64,000 nt of DNA from Saprospiraceae bacterium (GCA_016708265.1 JADJGA010000003.1:434001-498000), one strand, 5' to 3'. Counted from the stretch's first letter, positions 45,094 through 54,984 are shown. Made by a program: numbers and translations. Notes: generated by a model from the letters alone, not told the origin.

Positions 45094-45165
45094 AGCGGAA
45101 AACGGGATTCGAACCCGCGACCTACGGCTTGGGAAGCCGCCACTCTACCGCTGAGCTACTTCCGC
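45094..45165 (-). tRNA. tRNA-Gly (anticodon CCC)
   Basis: Minus-strand cloverleaf: acceptor GCGGAAG pairs with TTTCCGC (one G-T pair), D-arm GCTC...GAGT, anticodon arm with loop TTCCCAA giving anticodon CCC at 45131-45133, and T-arm GCGGG-TTCGAAT-CCCGT. CCA is not encoded. It reads GGG codons. Its promoter is at 45178-45185. Confidence 0.96.
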
Positions 45166-45177
45166 TTATATTGACTG

Positions 45178-45185
45178 CAAATTTA
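45178..45185 (-). promoter_or_regulatory. -7 element of the tRNA-Gly gene
   Basis: On the minus strand TAAATTTG, an exact TAnnTTTG match, ends 13 bases before the first tRNA base. The same element is kept in the duplicated copy at 45471-45478. Confidence 0.6.
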
Positions 45186-45406
45186 GCTATTTGTTTTTTA
45201 AACTTTATAATTATTTCTCCTATTAATCTTTATTTATCATTTTTCTTAAATGCATTATGATTTATGGTACTTCAAATTTATGTACCCAAGGTGAATCTTT
45301 CGTGACTCTAATTTTAAATATAATCAAAACCAATGGTTTTTCAGTTGATTCGAATGCTGACGCTTCGGTCACCATCATGACATCTGTCATTGACAGATCG
45401 TCATGT

Positions 45407-45536
45407 CCCGCGAACTACGGCTTGGGAAGCCGCCACTCTACCGCTGAGCTACTTCCGCTTATATTGACTGCAAATTTAGGTATTTGTTTTATAATCTTCA
45501 AAATTATTTCTCCTAATAATCTTTATTTATCATTTA
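45407..45536 (-). pseudogene. Partial duplicate of tRNA-Gly and its promoter
   Basis: Minus-strand bases 45458 down to 45407 repeat the first ~52 bases of the tRNA (acceptor 5' half, D-arm, anticodon arm and start of the T-arm) with one change, but the rest of the T-arm and the acceptor 3' half are gone. The upstream DNA to ~45536, including the TAAATTTG promoter, matches the true copy (45114-45241) with a few differences. Next to the break lies an imperfect palindrome (CATGACATCTGTCA / TGACAGATCGTCATG, 45376-45405). It cannot fold as a tRNA. The rest of the gap (45537-45961) is AT-rich, with a TAAATTTG element at 45828-45835. Confidence 0.8.
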
Positions 45537-45961
45537 ATTTGTTAATGGACACTTTTTCACTATTATCACTAGATTTTAACTGATCAGTATCATGAATATT
45601 TTGTATTTCTATATTCTGACATTTCAAAATTGGCATAATAATATTAGCTTCTTTTTCTCAGCTAATATTTATACTGGGTTGGGACAATATCACAATTAAA
45701 TATCCACTATTAATCATTTAATTATATATTTTTTTCTAATAATTTGATTAAATCTTTTATTTCCATAATATGTGAAACATGTAACTTATCGCTAAAGTTA
45801 TATAATGCTTATGGTGTAAATAAGCCCTAAATTTGCATATTTATATTATTATCAACATTTTGTAATTAACCAATTCCACATAAGTAATGTAATTTTAGTT
45901 ATTACAAATATAAAAAACTTATGAAGATCAAACCACATTTATCAAAATATAAATTCGTAAT

Positions 45962-47380
45962 TTGATTAAATTGAATTTAAATATTTACAATTATAAGAGA
46001 AAAATTTTATTCATTAATTTTTTTTTCCTTTTCATTTTGTTTTCTGATTTTGATCTCAATGCTCAATGCACTGGCATCACACAATTCAGCTCAAATCAAA
46101 TACCCTGTTCAGGAAGGACAAATAATGTCAACGACGTGCCTAAATATAATTATATTTTAGTTTATGTTATCAATGGTGTGAACTATGATTTCTCATCTTC
46201 ACAAAATGGTATAACTCTCATGAATGATGCTACTCAATCAGTAGTCGGAAACACAAATCTAGATAACATCAATTATACTTCGAATTTCACTGGATTACTC
46301 CGGTTTTATAATTGTAGCAACCACAAAGTTACACTTTCTTTTTCTGCCACCAATCAGGGTTCAAATATCCAGGACAACCAGAATAACTGCGGAGCCAATT
46401 ACTGGGTTGGACACTTATATAAACGAAAAGATTATGTAGCATTACCTCCCAGCAATGTTAATGCATTTTCAAGTTACATCGGTTACATTACCGAAACTGA
46501 AGTATTCAGTGAGCTGTTCGGAGACGATAATAGTTGTTTTACGACTTACTCCAATGGTAGCAACAGGATCAATACATTTACAGAATTTTTTGCTGCAAGA
46601 TTTTGCAATCAATCCGTAAAACCAAAAGGTGCTTATATCATATCTTCTGTAAGAGCAGATGACGGCATAAGGATTTATATAGATGGAAATCTCATAATGA
46701 ACAGATGGATTGAACAAAGTGTCACGACTTATTCAAACATACTTTTTAGCCATTCAGGAAACTCACAAATTAAAGTCGAATATTATGAATCTGCAGGACA
46801 AAATGAAATAGCTGTTGGCACAATGAACAGAGTAAATAATGTTTTGAATACCAATTTGAATCAGTTGCTTTGTCAGGGAAATGCCTCATCTCAAATAAAT
46901 GGCACAAATACTTATACCACTGCTCCGGTAAGCAGCAATTTTGCATATTCTGTCACCTATCAGTGGCAGGTAAGTACAGACAATGTTAATTTTACGGGTA
47001 TTTTAGGGGCAACAGCTCTGAACTATACACCGACACAAACAAACCCGGGAACCTATTATTTCCGACGTTTGGCAACTATAAATACAATTAATCCCGGATC
47101 CATTTCTGTATCATCGGTTGATGAATCAAATGTAGCAATATTGAAAATCAGACCTAAGCCAATAGGCACACTCAAAGGTTCAGTAATTTGTGAAGGTGAT
47201 CCGACTGCTCAACTGACTTTTACATCGGATGCAGGCACAGGTCCTTTTAATTTGGTGATAAATGGAGTCATTTATAATAATATAACAAGTGGAGTTCCTA
47301 TAAATATTACAGCTCCACCAGCAACAACAATTTATAATTTAACAAAGATAACGGATGTATACGGATGTATAAATCCATAA
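45962..47380 (+). CDS. Secreted PA14/Ig-like repeat protein
   Basis: 472 aa. TTG start at 45962 is uncertain: a canonical ATG at 45921 reads MKIKPHLSKYKFVI and would join this frame if one base were missing near 45958-45964. Signal peptide FINFFFLFILFSDFDLNAQC. A cysteine-rich N-terminal domain, a PA14-like domain (KGAYIISSVRADDGIRIYI DGNLIMNRW, residues ~220-285), an Ig-like domain (YQWQVSTDNVNFTGILGATA, ~330-395) and a terminal module (CEGDPTAQLTF ... GTGPF ... YGCINP) follow. No T9SS domain. It opens a three-gene secreted set; neighbour proteins share the terminal module. Confidence 0.75.
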   Translation: MIKLNLNIYNYKRKILFINFFFLFILFSDFDLNAQCTGITQFSSNQIPCSGRTNNVNDVPKYNYILVYVINGVNYDFSSSQNGITLMNDATQSVVGNTNLDNINYTSNFTGLLRFYNCSNHKVTLSFSATNQGSNIQDNQNNCGANYWVGHLYKRKDYVALPPSNVNAFSSYIGYITETEVFSELFGDDNSCFTTYSNGSNRINTFTEFFAARFCNQSVKPKGAYIISSVRADDGIRIYIDGNLIMNRWIEQSVTTYSNILFSHSGNSQIKVEYYESAGQNEIAVGTMNRVNNVLNTNLNQLLCQGNASSQINGTNTYTTAPVSSNFAYSVTYQWQVSTDNVNFTGILGATALNYTPTQTNPGTYYFRRLATINTINPGSISVSSVDESNVAILKIRPKPIGTLKGSVICEGDPTAQLTFTSDAGTGPFNLVINGVIYNNITSGVPINITAPPATTIYNLTKITDVYGCINP

Positions 47381-47418
47381 ATATTATTTAATTTTTTTAC
47401 TTTTTAAAATTTCTGAAA

Positions 47419-48630
47419 ATGAAAAATTTGATTATTAATTCGAAAACATTTTTGCAAACAGGTTTATTCCTGTTTTTCTCACTGATTGCCTATTTTGCCA
47501 GTGCCCAGATCAGCAGCACTACAATCACAGTGCAATCAAAATCGGTAGCCGCTACCGGTACATCAACAACAGATGCTGACATTTGTAACGGACAAAGTAC
47601 TAGTATTACGGTTGTTGGTGGTTCACTCGGCACCGGGGCAACATGGAAATGGTATGAAGATGTATGCGGAACAGGTACATCAATAGGAAACACACCAACT
47701 ATTACTGTTACACCGCCAAACACTACTTCTGCTACCATTACAAAAACATACTATGTAAGAGCTGAAGGTATATGTAATACCACCGCTTGTCAGCCAATTG
47801 AAATTACTATCTTCCCAACTCCGGTTGTTACTGCTCCTGCCAATGCAATTTATTGCGTTGGAGCAACCGTACCAGCAAAGGCTTTGACAGGTACTCCTAT
47901 TTTAGTAATTACCTATGACATAAGCGGTGGAGCTGAAGTAGGTTTGGCTGATGCAACCGGTCAATCAGAAATACCCGCTTTCACGGCAACAAATGCAACC
48001 AATGCAAGCATAACAAGGACTATTACTATTACTCCTAAAGCCAATGGATGTACTGGTAATCCTGTTACATTTACCATAACTGTAACTCCTGATGTAACAA
48101 TAACTCAAATAACAAATCAAATTGTTTGTAATGGAACTTCAACAACAGCAGTTACTGTAACAAGTAATGTCCAGACAGGAGAAGTAGTTTATAACTGGAC
48201 CAATGATAATACGGGCATAGGATTAGCAGCCTCTGGCACTGGTATTATTCAGGCATTTAACGGAGTCAATGCGACTTGTGGTAATATAGTTGCTACTATC
48301 ACAGTAACTCCGGTATTTACTGAGGGGTCATCAAATTGTACTGAAGGAACTGCAACATTTACCATTACTGTAAGACCTACACCTAATGGAACCATTGCAG
48401 CAACCACTCCGATATGCGAGGGAGTTCAGGCTCAACTGACATTTACAAGGACATGTGGTACAGGACCATTCACACTTGATATAAAACAGGATGGAGGATC
48501 ACCAAATGCAGGATATCCAGGTATTACCAGTGGTACAGCATTTAATGTAGAACCAAATCCTACATTCCCTGGTGTTCATACATATGATCTTATGAAAATA
48601 ACTGATGCAAATGGATGTATAAAGGAATAA
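47419..48630 (+). CDS. Secreted Ig-like (PKD-like) repeat protein
   Basis: 403 aa. Signal peptide to YFASAQI. At least three Ig/PKD-like modules follow, rich in Thr/Val with Cys pairs (DADICNGQSTSITVVGG, ATWKWYEDVCGTG, YYVRAEGICNTTAC, SITRTITITPKANGC, PVTFTITVTPD). The last module (CEGVQAQLTFTRTCGTGPF ... ITDANGCIKE) closely resembles the end of the previous protein and stops at the same point. No sorting domain is visible, unlike typical large adhesins of this kind. Probably assembles with its neighbours; function unknown. Confidence 0.75.
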   Translation: MKNLIINSKTFLQTGLFLFFSLIAYFASAQISSTTITVQSKSVAATGTSTTDADICNGQSTSITVVGGSLGTGATWKWYEDVCGTGTSIGNTPTITVTPPNTTSATITKTYYVRAEGICNTTACQPIEITIFPTPVVTAPANAIYCVGATVPAKALTGTPILVITYDISGGAEVGLADATGQSEIPAFTATNATNASITRTITITPKANGCTGNPVTFTITVTPDVTITQITNQIVCNGTSTTAVTVTSNVQTGEVVYNWTNDNTGIGLAASGTGIIQAFNGVNATCGNIVATITVTPVFTEGSSNCTEGTATFTITVRPTPNGTIAATTPICEGVQAQLTFTRTCGTGPFTLDIKQDGGSPNAGYPGITSGTAFNVEPNPTFPGVHTYDLMKITDANGCIKE

Positions 48631-48676
48631 TAATTTTATGATATTCATTTTATAAATTTTAAAAAGTAATATCATT

Positions 48677-49603
48677 ATGATTCAACACAAGGTCATAAAA
48701 ATGATAGTTATGCTTATCAGCGGGTACTTATTGAACCCGCTGGTAGCATACTCTCAATTATATTCAACAGAATTGACAATTGAAGAAATTCCTTATATTT
48801 CTACAATAGATGCAGAATGTTTGGATGACACTGCCAGAATAACTGTCATTCCTGAAAATACTTCTCTTTTAATAGAGTATACACTTTTGAATGCTAACCC
48901 TCCCTTTCCGGGTTTACCTATTTCAAATATGACAGGAATTTTCTTAATACCCAATCTAAATACTTTTCAATCGGTTCTAATTGCAACTAATTATTTAAAT
49001 TGCATGGATATAAAATCAGGTAGTTTTATTTGTAATTCACAATTGCCATTGCAAATTTTGAATGTCTATGCAAAGGTCATTGATGAAGATATTGCTGAAA
49101 TAGTTTGGGAAGTTACAGAAGAAAGAAATATTAAACAATACCATGTTGAAAAATCAAGAGATGTGTATTCTTTTGAGTCAATCGGCATTTTACCAGCCAG
49201 CAATACAAATCTATCAAATGTATATTATAGATTTATTGATCATAATCTTTACAATGGTATTAATTACTTTAGAATTAAATCTGAGGATGCTGAGGGAACA
49301 TTCAGCTATTCAAAAGTGGTTTCGGTAATAAACAATGATCAAAATAATGATGATTTAATCGTTTATCCAAATCCAACTGCCGGCAAACTATTTGTTGAAC
49401 ATTTTTACACTGGTGTTAAATACCTTGATGTAATCATACTTTCAAGTATATACGATGTTATAAAGCATTATACTTTTAATGATGCGACTGTACCTTCGAT
49501 TCTTGAATTATCAACTGATGATCTCAGTCCTGGAATGTACATTTTAAAACTTTCAGATAAAAATGGAAATGAAAAGATAGCTAAATTCTTCAAGATTAAC
49601 TGA
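48677..49603 (+). CDS. T9SS-secreted protein closing the Ig-like set
   Basis: 308 aa. Signal peptide region VMLISGYLLNPLVAYSQL. Residues ~30-115 form a short module (AECLDDTARITVIP ... NYLNCMDIKSGSF) similar in layout to the terminal modules of the two upstream proteins. Residues ~125-215 are fibronectin-like (EIVWEVTEERNIKQYHVEKS, YYRFIDHNLYNGINYFRI), and ~228-308 a T9SS type A domain (LIVYPNPTAGKLFVEHF ... LSPGMYILKLSDKNG). It is the only one of the three with an export/anchoring signal, so it may anchor the set at the surface. Confidence 0.82.
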   Translation: MIQHKVIKMIVMLISGYLLNPLVAYSQLYSTELTIEEIPYISTIDAECLDDTARITVIPENTSLLIEYTLLNANPPFPGLPISNMTGIFLIPNLNTFQSVLIATNYLNCMDIKSGSFICNSQLPLQILNVYAKVIDEDIAEIVWEVTEERNIKQYHVEKSRDVYSFESIGILPASNTNLSNVYYRFIDHNLYNGINYFRIKSEDAEGTFSYSKVVSVINNDQNNDDLIVYPNPTAGKLFVEHFYTGVKYLDVIILSSIYDVIKHYTFNDATVPSILELSTDDLSPGMYILKLSDKNGNEKIAKFFKIN

Positions 49604-50012
49604 TACCTTTCAAGTCTAAAATATTAATAAATTTTAAGAATAATTACTACAAATCATCATAGTTTTGAATGTGCACCAAACACATGCACGAAAAAAGAAA
49701 TGATTCAAATTCCAATTTCAAAGTCAGATTCTAATTAAATCCTGAATCATAAAAAGAACAAACTATTTTCGAGATAAAATTACAGGATATTCATTTTTTT
49801 AACGAGATTTATCCCTTAAAAATTCAATTCACCCCAATTATACCAAAGATATAGCATTTTCTACTCAGAAAATCTGTAATTTTATTCTAATTTTGTAGGT
49901 AAAAAACAGGTTTTCAAATATTTTATCTATTTTCGATGTGGCAAATATTTGATATTAAGAATGCCATATGTAAAACCTGAGGAAACATTAAAGATTAAAC
50001 CTCCCGGAAATC
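49604..50012. other. Intergenic region without a recognised gene
   Basis: About 410 AT-rich bases. No protein-like frame. TAATTTTG at 49888-49895 fits a -7 element and may drive the gene at 50013 with a ~115-base leader. Confidence 0.5.
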
Positions 50013-52067
50013 ATGAAAAAAATTAAGATATTCCTGTTTATATATGCTTTTTTGATTCATTACCTATGTTTATCACAAAACTTTACCTTTGATTTCAATA
50101 GTTCCGGAAGAAGAGTTTGCCTTGTATCATCTGAAGTAGATCCAGCAAATGAAACAGTGAAGGTAATAATTCACGACTCACTTTCCAATTCAACAGAACC
50201 AATAATCATCAACAGAAGGAAATTTGGTACGTACCCCTGGACAGAAATGGTATCAGATCTCCCGGCTGGTTCAGGACACTGGCAGGATACAGTTGTAAAT
50301 AAAGGAGAAATTTGGGAATACCAGGTAAGGAGAAAAAATACCTGGAATTATAATTTTAAAATTTATGATGCTATTGGATACACTATAGCAGCAATGGTAA
50401 GTGATAATACAGATTATAAGGGACAACTGATACTTGTAGCGGCACACGATATTCCTGATTTGTTGCCCGAAAAATATTTCAGGTTAAAAAAAGAGCTTAC
50501 ATCTGATGGCTGGTTTGTAAATGAACTTATTGTTTCCAGGGCAGCTAAATGGGACAGCGGAAATGAAGTTGTCACTATCAAAAATCAGATCTCTGGAATT
50601 TATAATAATGCTCCTGGCAATGATAAACCAAAATTATTGTTCATACTTGGACATGTACCTTTACCAAGGTGCGGATCGGCTGACATTGATTCTCCTGATT
50701 TTCATGAATACAATAAGGGGGCGCGGGGTTGTGATGTATATTATGCAGATATTGATGGAATTTTTACTGATGTAGCAACTTATAATCCTCTGACTCACAA
50801 TATACCTTTGGGTTACAATTTTCCCGGAGATTTCAAATGGGATCAGGATTTTTTCCCATCAGATATCGAAATGGCATTCGGCAGGATTGACTTTGCTGAT
50901 CTTACTGATATTTCCTCTCCTGAAATTACCCTGATTGAAAAATATCTTGACAGACTGAGCAATTACAGAAATGTAGCACCAGGTTTTGATATGGGTGATA
51001 AAAGTGGTTTTTACCTTGGATATGACAACTCCAACGATGGGTCATACAGATCTTTACCAAATATTTCCGGTCCTGAGAATGTGTTTCAAAACTATAATGG
51101 TCCAAATCACAATCAATGGGTTCAGGTTAATGGTCCTTTTAAGATTTATATGCAAAACCTTTTGATTCCTGATGTTAGTGACTGGCAAACCTATGGAATG
51201 GAAGCTACTGTATTCTCGTCCGATCAGAGTTATTGGGGATTTGGGGATGTTCCGCAGACAGGAGATTACAGCAGGATAAGATCCTTGCTGGGAATTGATT
51301 CAAAATGTGTGATAGCACTCTGGACAACAACAAGTATCAATGTCTTTCACCAGGCTTGTACTGGAATGCCACTTGGATTAGCTATGAAAGAAATAATGAA
51401 CCATAATGCATCAAACCAATACCTCGAAAAGCCACAACAGAAATATGATACTCAGGATTTGTGGAACAGGACTCATTTTGCATTTTATGGTGATCCAGGC
51501 TTAAGCCTTTATCAGGTAGCTCCTCCCGCAAATCTGAAACTAACAGATTTGGCTGGTAAAGCAGTTTTGACATGGGAGAGCCCTTCTGATACCGGAATAC
51601 TCGGATACCATATCTATAAAAGCGAAAGTGAATTCGGGAAATTTGAACGGGTAAGTGATTCAATCATAAAAGAAAATGAATATACAATTAACGACTATCT
51701 TACCGGAAACTGGTACATGGTAAAAAGTGTAAAAAAGATCACTTCAGGATGCGGACAATTTATTCATCCAAGTATCGGAAAATCACTACCAGGCAATATT
51801 ATTTTGAGTGAAAAAGACCCTGATGTAGATTCATTTATCCAATTGTTCCCAAATCCTTTTAAAAACACCATATTCATTAAAGCACCATTACCAATAGAGA
51901 AGATTGAAATTTTTTCTGTATTAGGTAAAAAAATATTTTCATCATTATACATAGTTGGACCAGAAAATCACTTAGATCTTTCTTTTCTGGAAAACAACAT
52001 GTACATTTTAAAAATAAAATTAACGGAAGGAAAAATAAATACTTTAAAGATCATTAAAAACAATTAA
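50013..52067 (+). CDS. T9SS-secreted protein, possible caspase/gingipain-fold
   Basis: 684 aa. Signal peptide to LCLSQN. Residues ~20-130 are beta-rich. Residues ~135-330 have an alternating alpha/beta layout with KGQLILVAAHDIPDLLPEKY, KPKLLFILGHVPLPRCGSAD, GCDVYYADIDGIFTDVATYN and FPSDIEMAFGRIDFADLTDI. This VYYADIDGxxTD ... SDIExxxGRID pattern occurs in large T9SS proteins and resembles the caspase-like fold of C25 peptidases, but the catalytic His/Cys pair is not clear, so I do not call it a peptidase. A fibronectin type III domain (~515-585) and a T9SS type A domain (LFPNPFKNTIFIKA ... LENNMYILKIKL) follow. Confidence 0.6.
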   Translation: MKKIKIFLFIYAFLIHYLCLSQNFTFDFNSSGRRVCLVSSEVDPANETVKVIIHDSLSNSTEPIIINRRKFGTYPWTEMVSDLPAGSGHWQDTVVNKGEIWEYQVRRKNTWNYNFKIYDAIGYTIAAMVSDNTDYKGQLILVAAHDIPDLLPEKYFRLKKELTSDGWFVNELIVSRAAKWDSGNEVVTIKNQISGIYNNAPGNDKPKLLFILGHVPLPRCGSADIDSPDFHEYNKGARGCDVYYADIDGIFTDVATYNPLTHNIPLGYNFPGDFKWDQDFFPSDIEMAFGRIDFADLTDISSPEITLIEKYLDRLSNYRNVAPGFDMGDKSGFYLGYDNSNDGSYRSLPNISGPENVFQNYNGPNHNQWVQVNGPFKIYMQNLLIPDVSDWQTYGMEATVFSSDQSYWGFGDVPQTGDYSRIRSLLGIDSKCVIALWTTTSINVFHQACTGMPLGLAMKEIMNHNASNQYLEKPQQKYDTQDLWNRTHFAFYGDPGLSLYQVAPPANLKLTDLAGKAVLTWESPSDTGILGYHIYKSESEFGKFERVSDSIIKENEYTINDYLTGNWYMVKSVKKITSGCGQFIHPSIGKSLPGNIILSEKDPDVDSFIQLFPNPFKNTIFIKAPLPIEKIEIFSVLGKKIFSSLYIVGPENHLDLSFLENNMYILKIKLTEGKINTLKIIKNN

Positions 52068-52295
52068 AAACAAACTACAAATCTTTTTTCATGGATTCCT
52101 TTAATAGTTAATATACAGATTAATAATATATTATACTTTAATTATTTCTTAAATGTAATTAAATAACACCTCTGCTTTTCAAATAAATAAGAGGACTTGA
52201 AATGTAAAAAAATGGAAAGTTTATTATTCCATCAATCTGCTACACATCAGGTATTGAAATAATAAAAAAATTTAATCCATATGAGTAATTTTTGA
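52068..52295. other. Intergenic region without a recognised gene
   Basis: AT-rich, no reading frame with protein-like composition and no clear hairpin. Ends at the promoter of the GH9 fusion gene. Confidence 0.5.
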
Positions 52296-52303
52296 TATTT
52301 TTG
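52296..52303 (+). promoter_or_regulatory. -7 element of the GH9-deacetylase gene
   Basis: TATTTTTG matches TAnnTTTG, 107 bases before ATG 52410, giving a leader of ~100 bases. No sure -33 element. Confidence 0.35.
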
Positions 52304-52409
52304 TACCTTAATAAGTTTTTTAATGTTGCATTAATGATTTCAGTCCCCAAGTTAAAGGTTTTTAGTACACCTGATTTTTTTAGTTTCTGGTTTGAAAATT
52401 AAGAATAAA

Positions 52410-54875
52410 ATGAAAAAAATTTGCCTTATCCAAATATTTATGTTTTTCATATTCCTTTCATATGCAAACGATGTAATCAGGATAAACCAGTTGGGGTACC
52501 TTCCTTCTGCACCTAAAGTTGCGGTTTTTTTGAGTGATGAAAAAATTGATGGTTCAGGTTTTCAGGTGATAGATTGCCTCACAGGTGTTGTTGCATTTGA
52601 AGGCATCCCTGAGAAAAAAGATGCATCTGTTTGGGGAATGGAAAGTGCATACAGTCTCGATTTCTCAGGCTTCAGATCGGAAGGTGGATATTTTTTAAAA
52701 TTCAGAGATACAAGGTCAGCATGTTTCAGGATCAATTCAGATGTTTATGAGGGTGCTGCTGATTTCATACTGAAATACATGAGGCAGCAGAGATGCGGCT
52801 TTAATCCGTTTTTTAAAGATTCATGCCATGTACATGACGGGATTATTGTAGACCATCCTGAAAAAACAGGTGAATATATCGATGTCAGAGGAGGCTGGCA
52901 CGATGCCTCCGATTACCTGCAGTACCTCACAACTTCAGCCAATGCTACATATCAGATGATGTTTGCATATCATCGTCATCCATGGATTTATAATGACAGG
53001 TTTCAATCAAATGGATTGTCAGGAAAAAATGGGATACCCGATATACTTGATGAGATAAAATGGGGCATCGAATGGATGATAAAAATGAATCCCGGCAAAA
53101 ATGAAATGTACAATCAGATAGCCGACGACCGCGATCACCGCGGATTCCGCATACCTACCCTGGATACAGTATCTTATGAACTGGGAAAAGCCAGACCGGT
53201 ATATTTTGTGACAGGTAAGCCCCAGGGGCTGGGGAAATATAAAAACCGAAGTACCGGTGTTGCATCGACTGCTGCAAAATATTCCTCTACATTTGCATTT
53301 GCTGCCAACATTTTCGCTAAGATCGATCCTATGTATTCACTGATACTCACTGAGAAAGCTTTGGAAGCATGGGAATTTGCACTGTCAGATCCGGGTGTAA
53401 ATCAGACTGCGTGCACAGTTTCCCCTTATTTTTATGAGGAAGACAATTATGTCGATGATATGGAGCTGGCTGCAATTTCACTTTTCCATCTGACCGGCAA
53501 TACGGAATTTCTTAAACAGGCAAAGTACTGGGGTGAACTCGAACCTGTCACACCATGGATGGAAATTCACAGGGCAAGACATTACCAGTATTATCCGTTT
53601 ATGAACCTTGGTCATGGATTGGTTGCTGAAGCCGGAGATACAACATTATCTCTGCAGTTTTTATCATATTACAAGCAGGGTCTTGATGCAATGAAGCTTT
53701 TTGCAGATGATGATCCCTTCAATATCGGAATTCCATTTCAGTGGTGCTCAAACAATTTAATTGCAGCAGCAGCTACTCAGGCTAATTATTACAGGAAATT
53801 GTCGGGTGACAATACATACATCAAAATGGAGTTTGCTCTTTATGACTGGCTGTTCGGATGTAATCCCTGGGGCACAAGTATGATATGCGGATTTCCGGCA
53901 GGTGCCGATTATCCTGAAGATCCACATTCAGCCATTACTCTTCATCTTGGAATTACGACTGAGGGAGGACTGGTAGATGGTCCTGTCTATAAAAATATCT
54001 ATGAAAACCTGAGGGGAATAAAGCTTTTCGATGAAGATGAATATGCTGGATTCCAGCAAGGCAAAGCAGTATATCATGACGATATTGGGGATTATTCCTC
54101 AAATGAACCCACGATGGATGGAACTGCAAGCCTGAGCTATATTTTTTCTGCCCTTGAAAATTCAGGTCGGAAAAAAATGGAAAACTACACTTTAAAAGAT
54201 GAATATGGAGCTATAATTAAAACCGATAGCTGTACAAAAAAAGTCCACCTGATATTTTCCGCTCATGAATTCGGGGAAGGAGGAGAAAAGATACTGAAAA
54301 CTTTGAAAAGATCAGGAGTAAAAGCATCATTTTTTCTCACAGGTGATTTTTACAGGAATCCTGTCAACAGGAAACTGATCGAAAAGATGATCGAAGACGG
54401 TCATTATCTCGGGGCACATTCTGATAAACACCTGCTTTACAATGACTGGTCAAAAAGAGACTCCCTTTTTATAACAAGAGTAGAATTCGAAAATGATCTC
54501 AAAGATAATTACAAGGCTATGGCATCATTCGGTATTATAGCGGAAAAAGCGAAGTATTTCCTCCCGCCCTATGAATGGTACAATGCTGCGATTGTTGACT
54601 GGGGCAGGCAGATGGGACTGACAGTTATAAATTTTACTCCGGGAATCAGGACCAATGCAGATTACACTACTCCTGACATGAAAAACTACCGTTCATCAAA
54701 AAAAATAATATCAGATCTAAAAAACCAAATTGTAAGGGATGAAAACTCACTGAATGGCAATATTATACTTATCCACCTCGGCACTCATCCGGACAGAAAG
54801 GATAAGTTGTACAACAGGCTGGATGAAATATTAAAATATATAAAGAAAAGAGCTTATTCAATAGAGCTCCTTTAA
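52410..54875 (+). CDS. GH9 endoglucanase-like protein fused to a polysaccharide deacetylase-like domain
   Basis: 821 aa from ATG 52410; the frame also opens at TTG 52392. Signal peptide to LSYAND. Residues ~20-105 are the CelD_N Ig-like domain (VIRINQLGYLPSAPKVAVFL). Residues ~115-585 are GH9: DVRGGWHDASDYLQYLTTSA (catalytic base Asp), DDMELAAISLFHLTG, PWGTSMICGFP, HDDIGDYSSNEPTMDGTASL (catalytic acid Glu). Residues ~600-821 are NodB/CE4-like: FSAHEFGEGGEKIL, SGVKASFFLTGDFY, GHYLGAHSDKHLLY, FLPPYEWYN, ILIHLGTHPDRKDKLYN. The HSDKH metal-binding motif is kept, but the usual TFDDG motif is SAHEFGEGG. It probably cleaves beta-glucans and may de-esterify them. No T9SS domain. Confidence 0.92.
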   Translation: MKKICLIQIFMFFIFLSYANDVIRINQLGYLPSAPKVAVFLSDEKIDGSGFQVIDCLTGVVAFEGIPEKKDASVWGMESAYSLDFSGFRSEGGYFLKFRDTRSACFRINSDVYEGAADFILKYMRQQRCGFNPFFKDSCHVHDGIIVDHPEKTGEYIDVRGGWHDASDYLQYLTTSANATYQMMFAYHRHPWIYNDRFQSNGLSGKNGIPDILDEIKWGIEWMIKMNPGKNEMYNQIADDRDHRGFRIPTLDTVSYELGKARPVYFVTGKPQGLGKYKNRSTGVASTAAKYSSTFAFAANIFAKIDPMYSLILTEKALEAWEFALSDPGVNQTACTVSPYFYEEDNYVDDMELAAISLFHLTGNTEFLKQAKYWGELEPVTPWMEIHRARHYQYYPFMNLGHGLVAEAGDTTLSLQFLSYYKQGLDAMKLFADDDPFNIGIPFQWCSNNLIAAAATQANYYRKLSGDNTYIKMEFALYDWLFGCNPWGTSMICGFPAGADYPEDPHSAITLHLGITTEGGLVDGPVYKNIYENLRGIKLFDEDEYAGFQQGKAVYHDDIGDYSSNEPTMDGTASLSYIFSALENSGRKKMENYTLKDEYGAIIKTDSCTKKVHLIFSAHEFGEGGEKILKTLKRSGVKASFFLTGDFYRNPVNRKLIEKMIEDGHYLGAHSDKHLLYNDWSKRDSLFITRVEFENDLKDNYKAMASFGIIAEKAKYFLPPYEWYNAAIVDWGRQMGLTVINFTPGIRTNADYTTPDMKNYRSSKKIISDLKNQIVRDENSLNGNIILIHLGTHPDRKDKLYNRLDEILKYIKKRAYSIELL

Positions 54876-54984
54876 AATCATAATTGAATTCAAAATTTCG
54901 AGCAGTTTTATTAGCAATTGCTCAATACAATTCAATTTATCTCCATTCTTTACAAAATTATATTTTGAACAAGAATGATTTTCT

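Noticed and set aside
45257..45583. 108-codon plus-strand open frame
   Set aside because: It runs through the truncated tRNA copy and the palindrome; composition is not protein-like.
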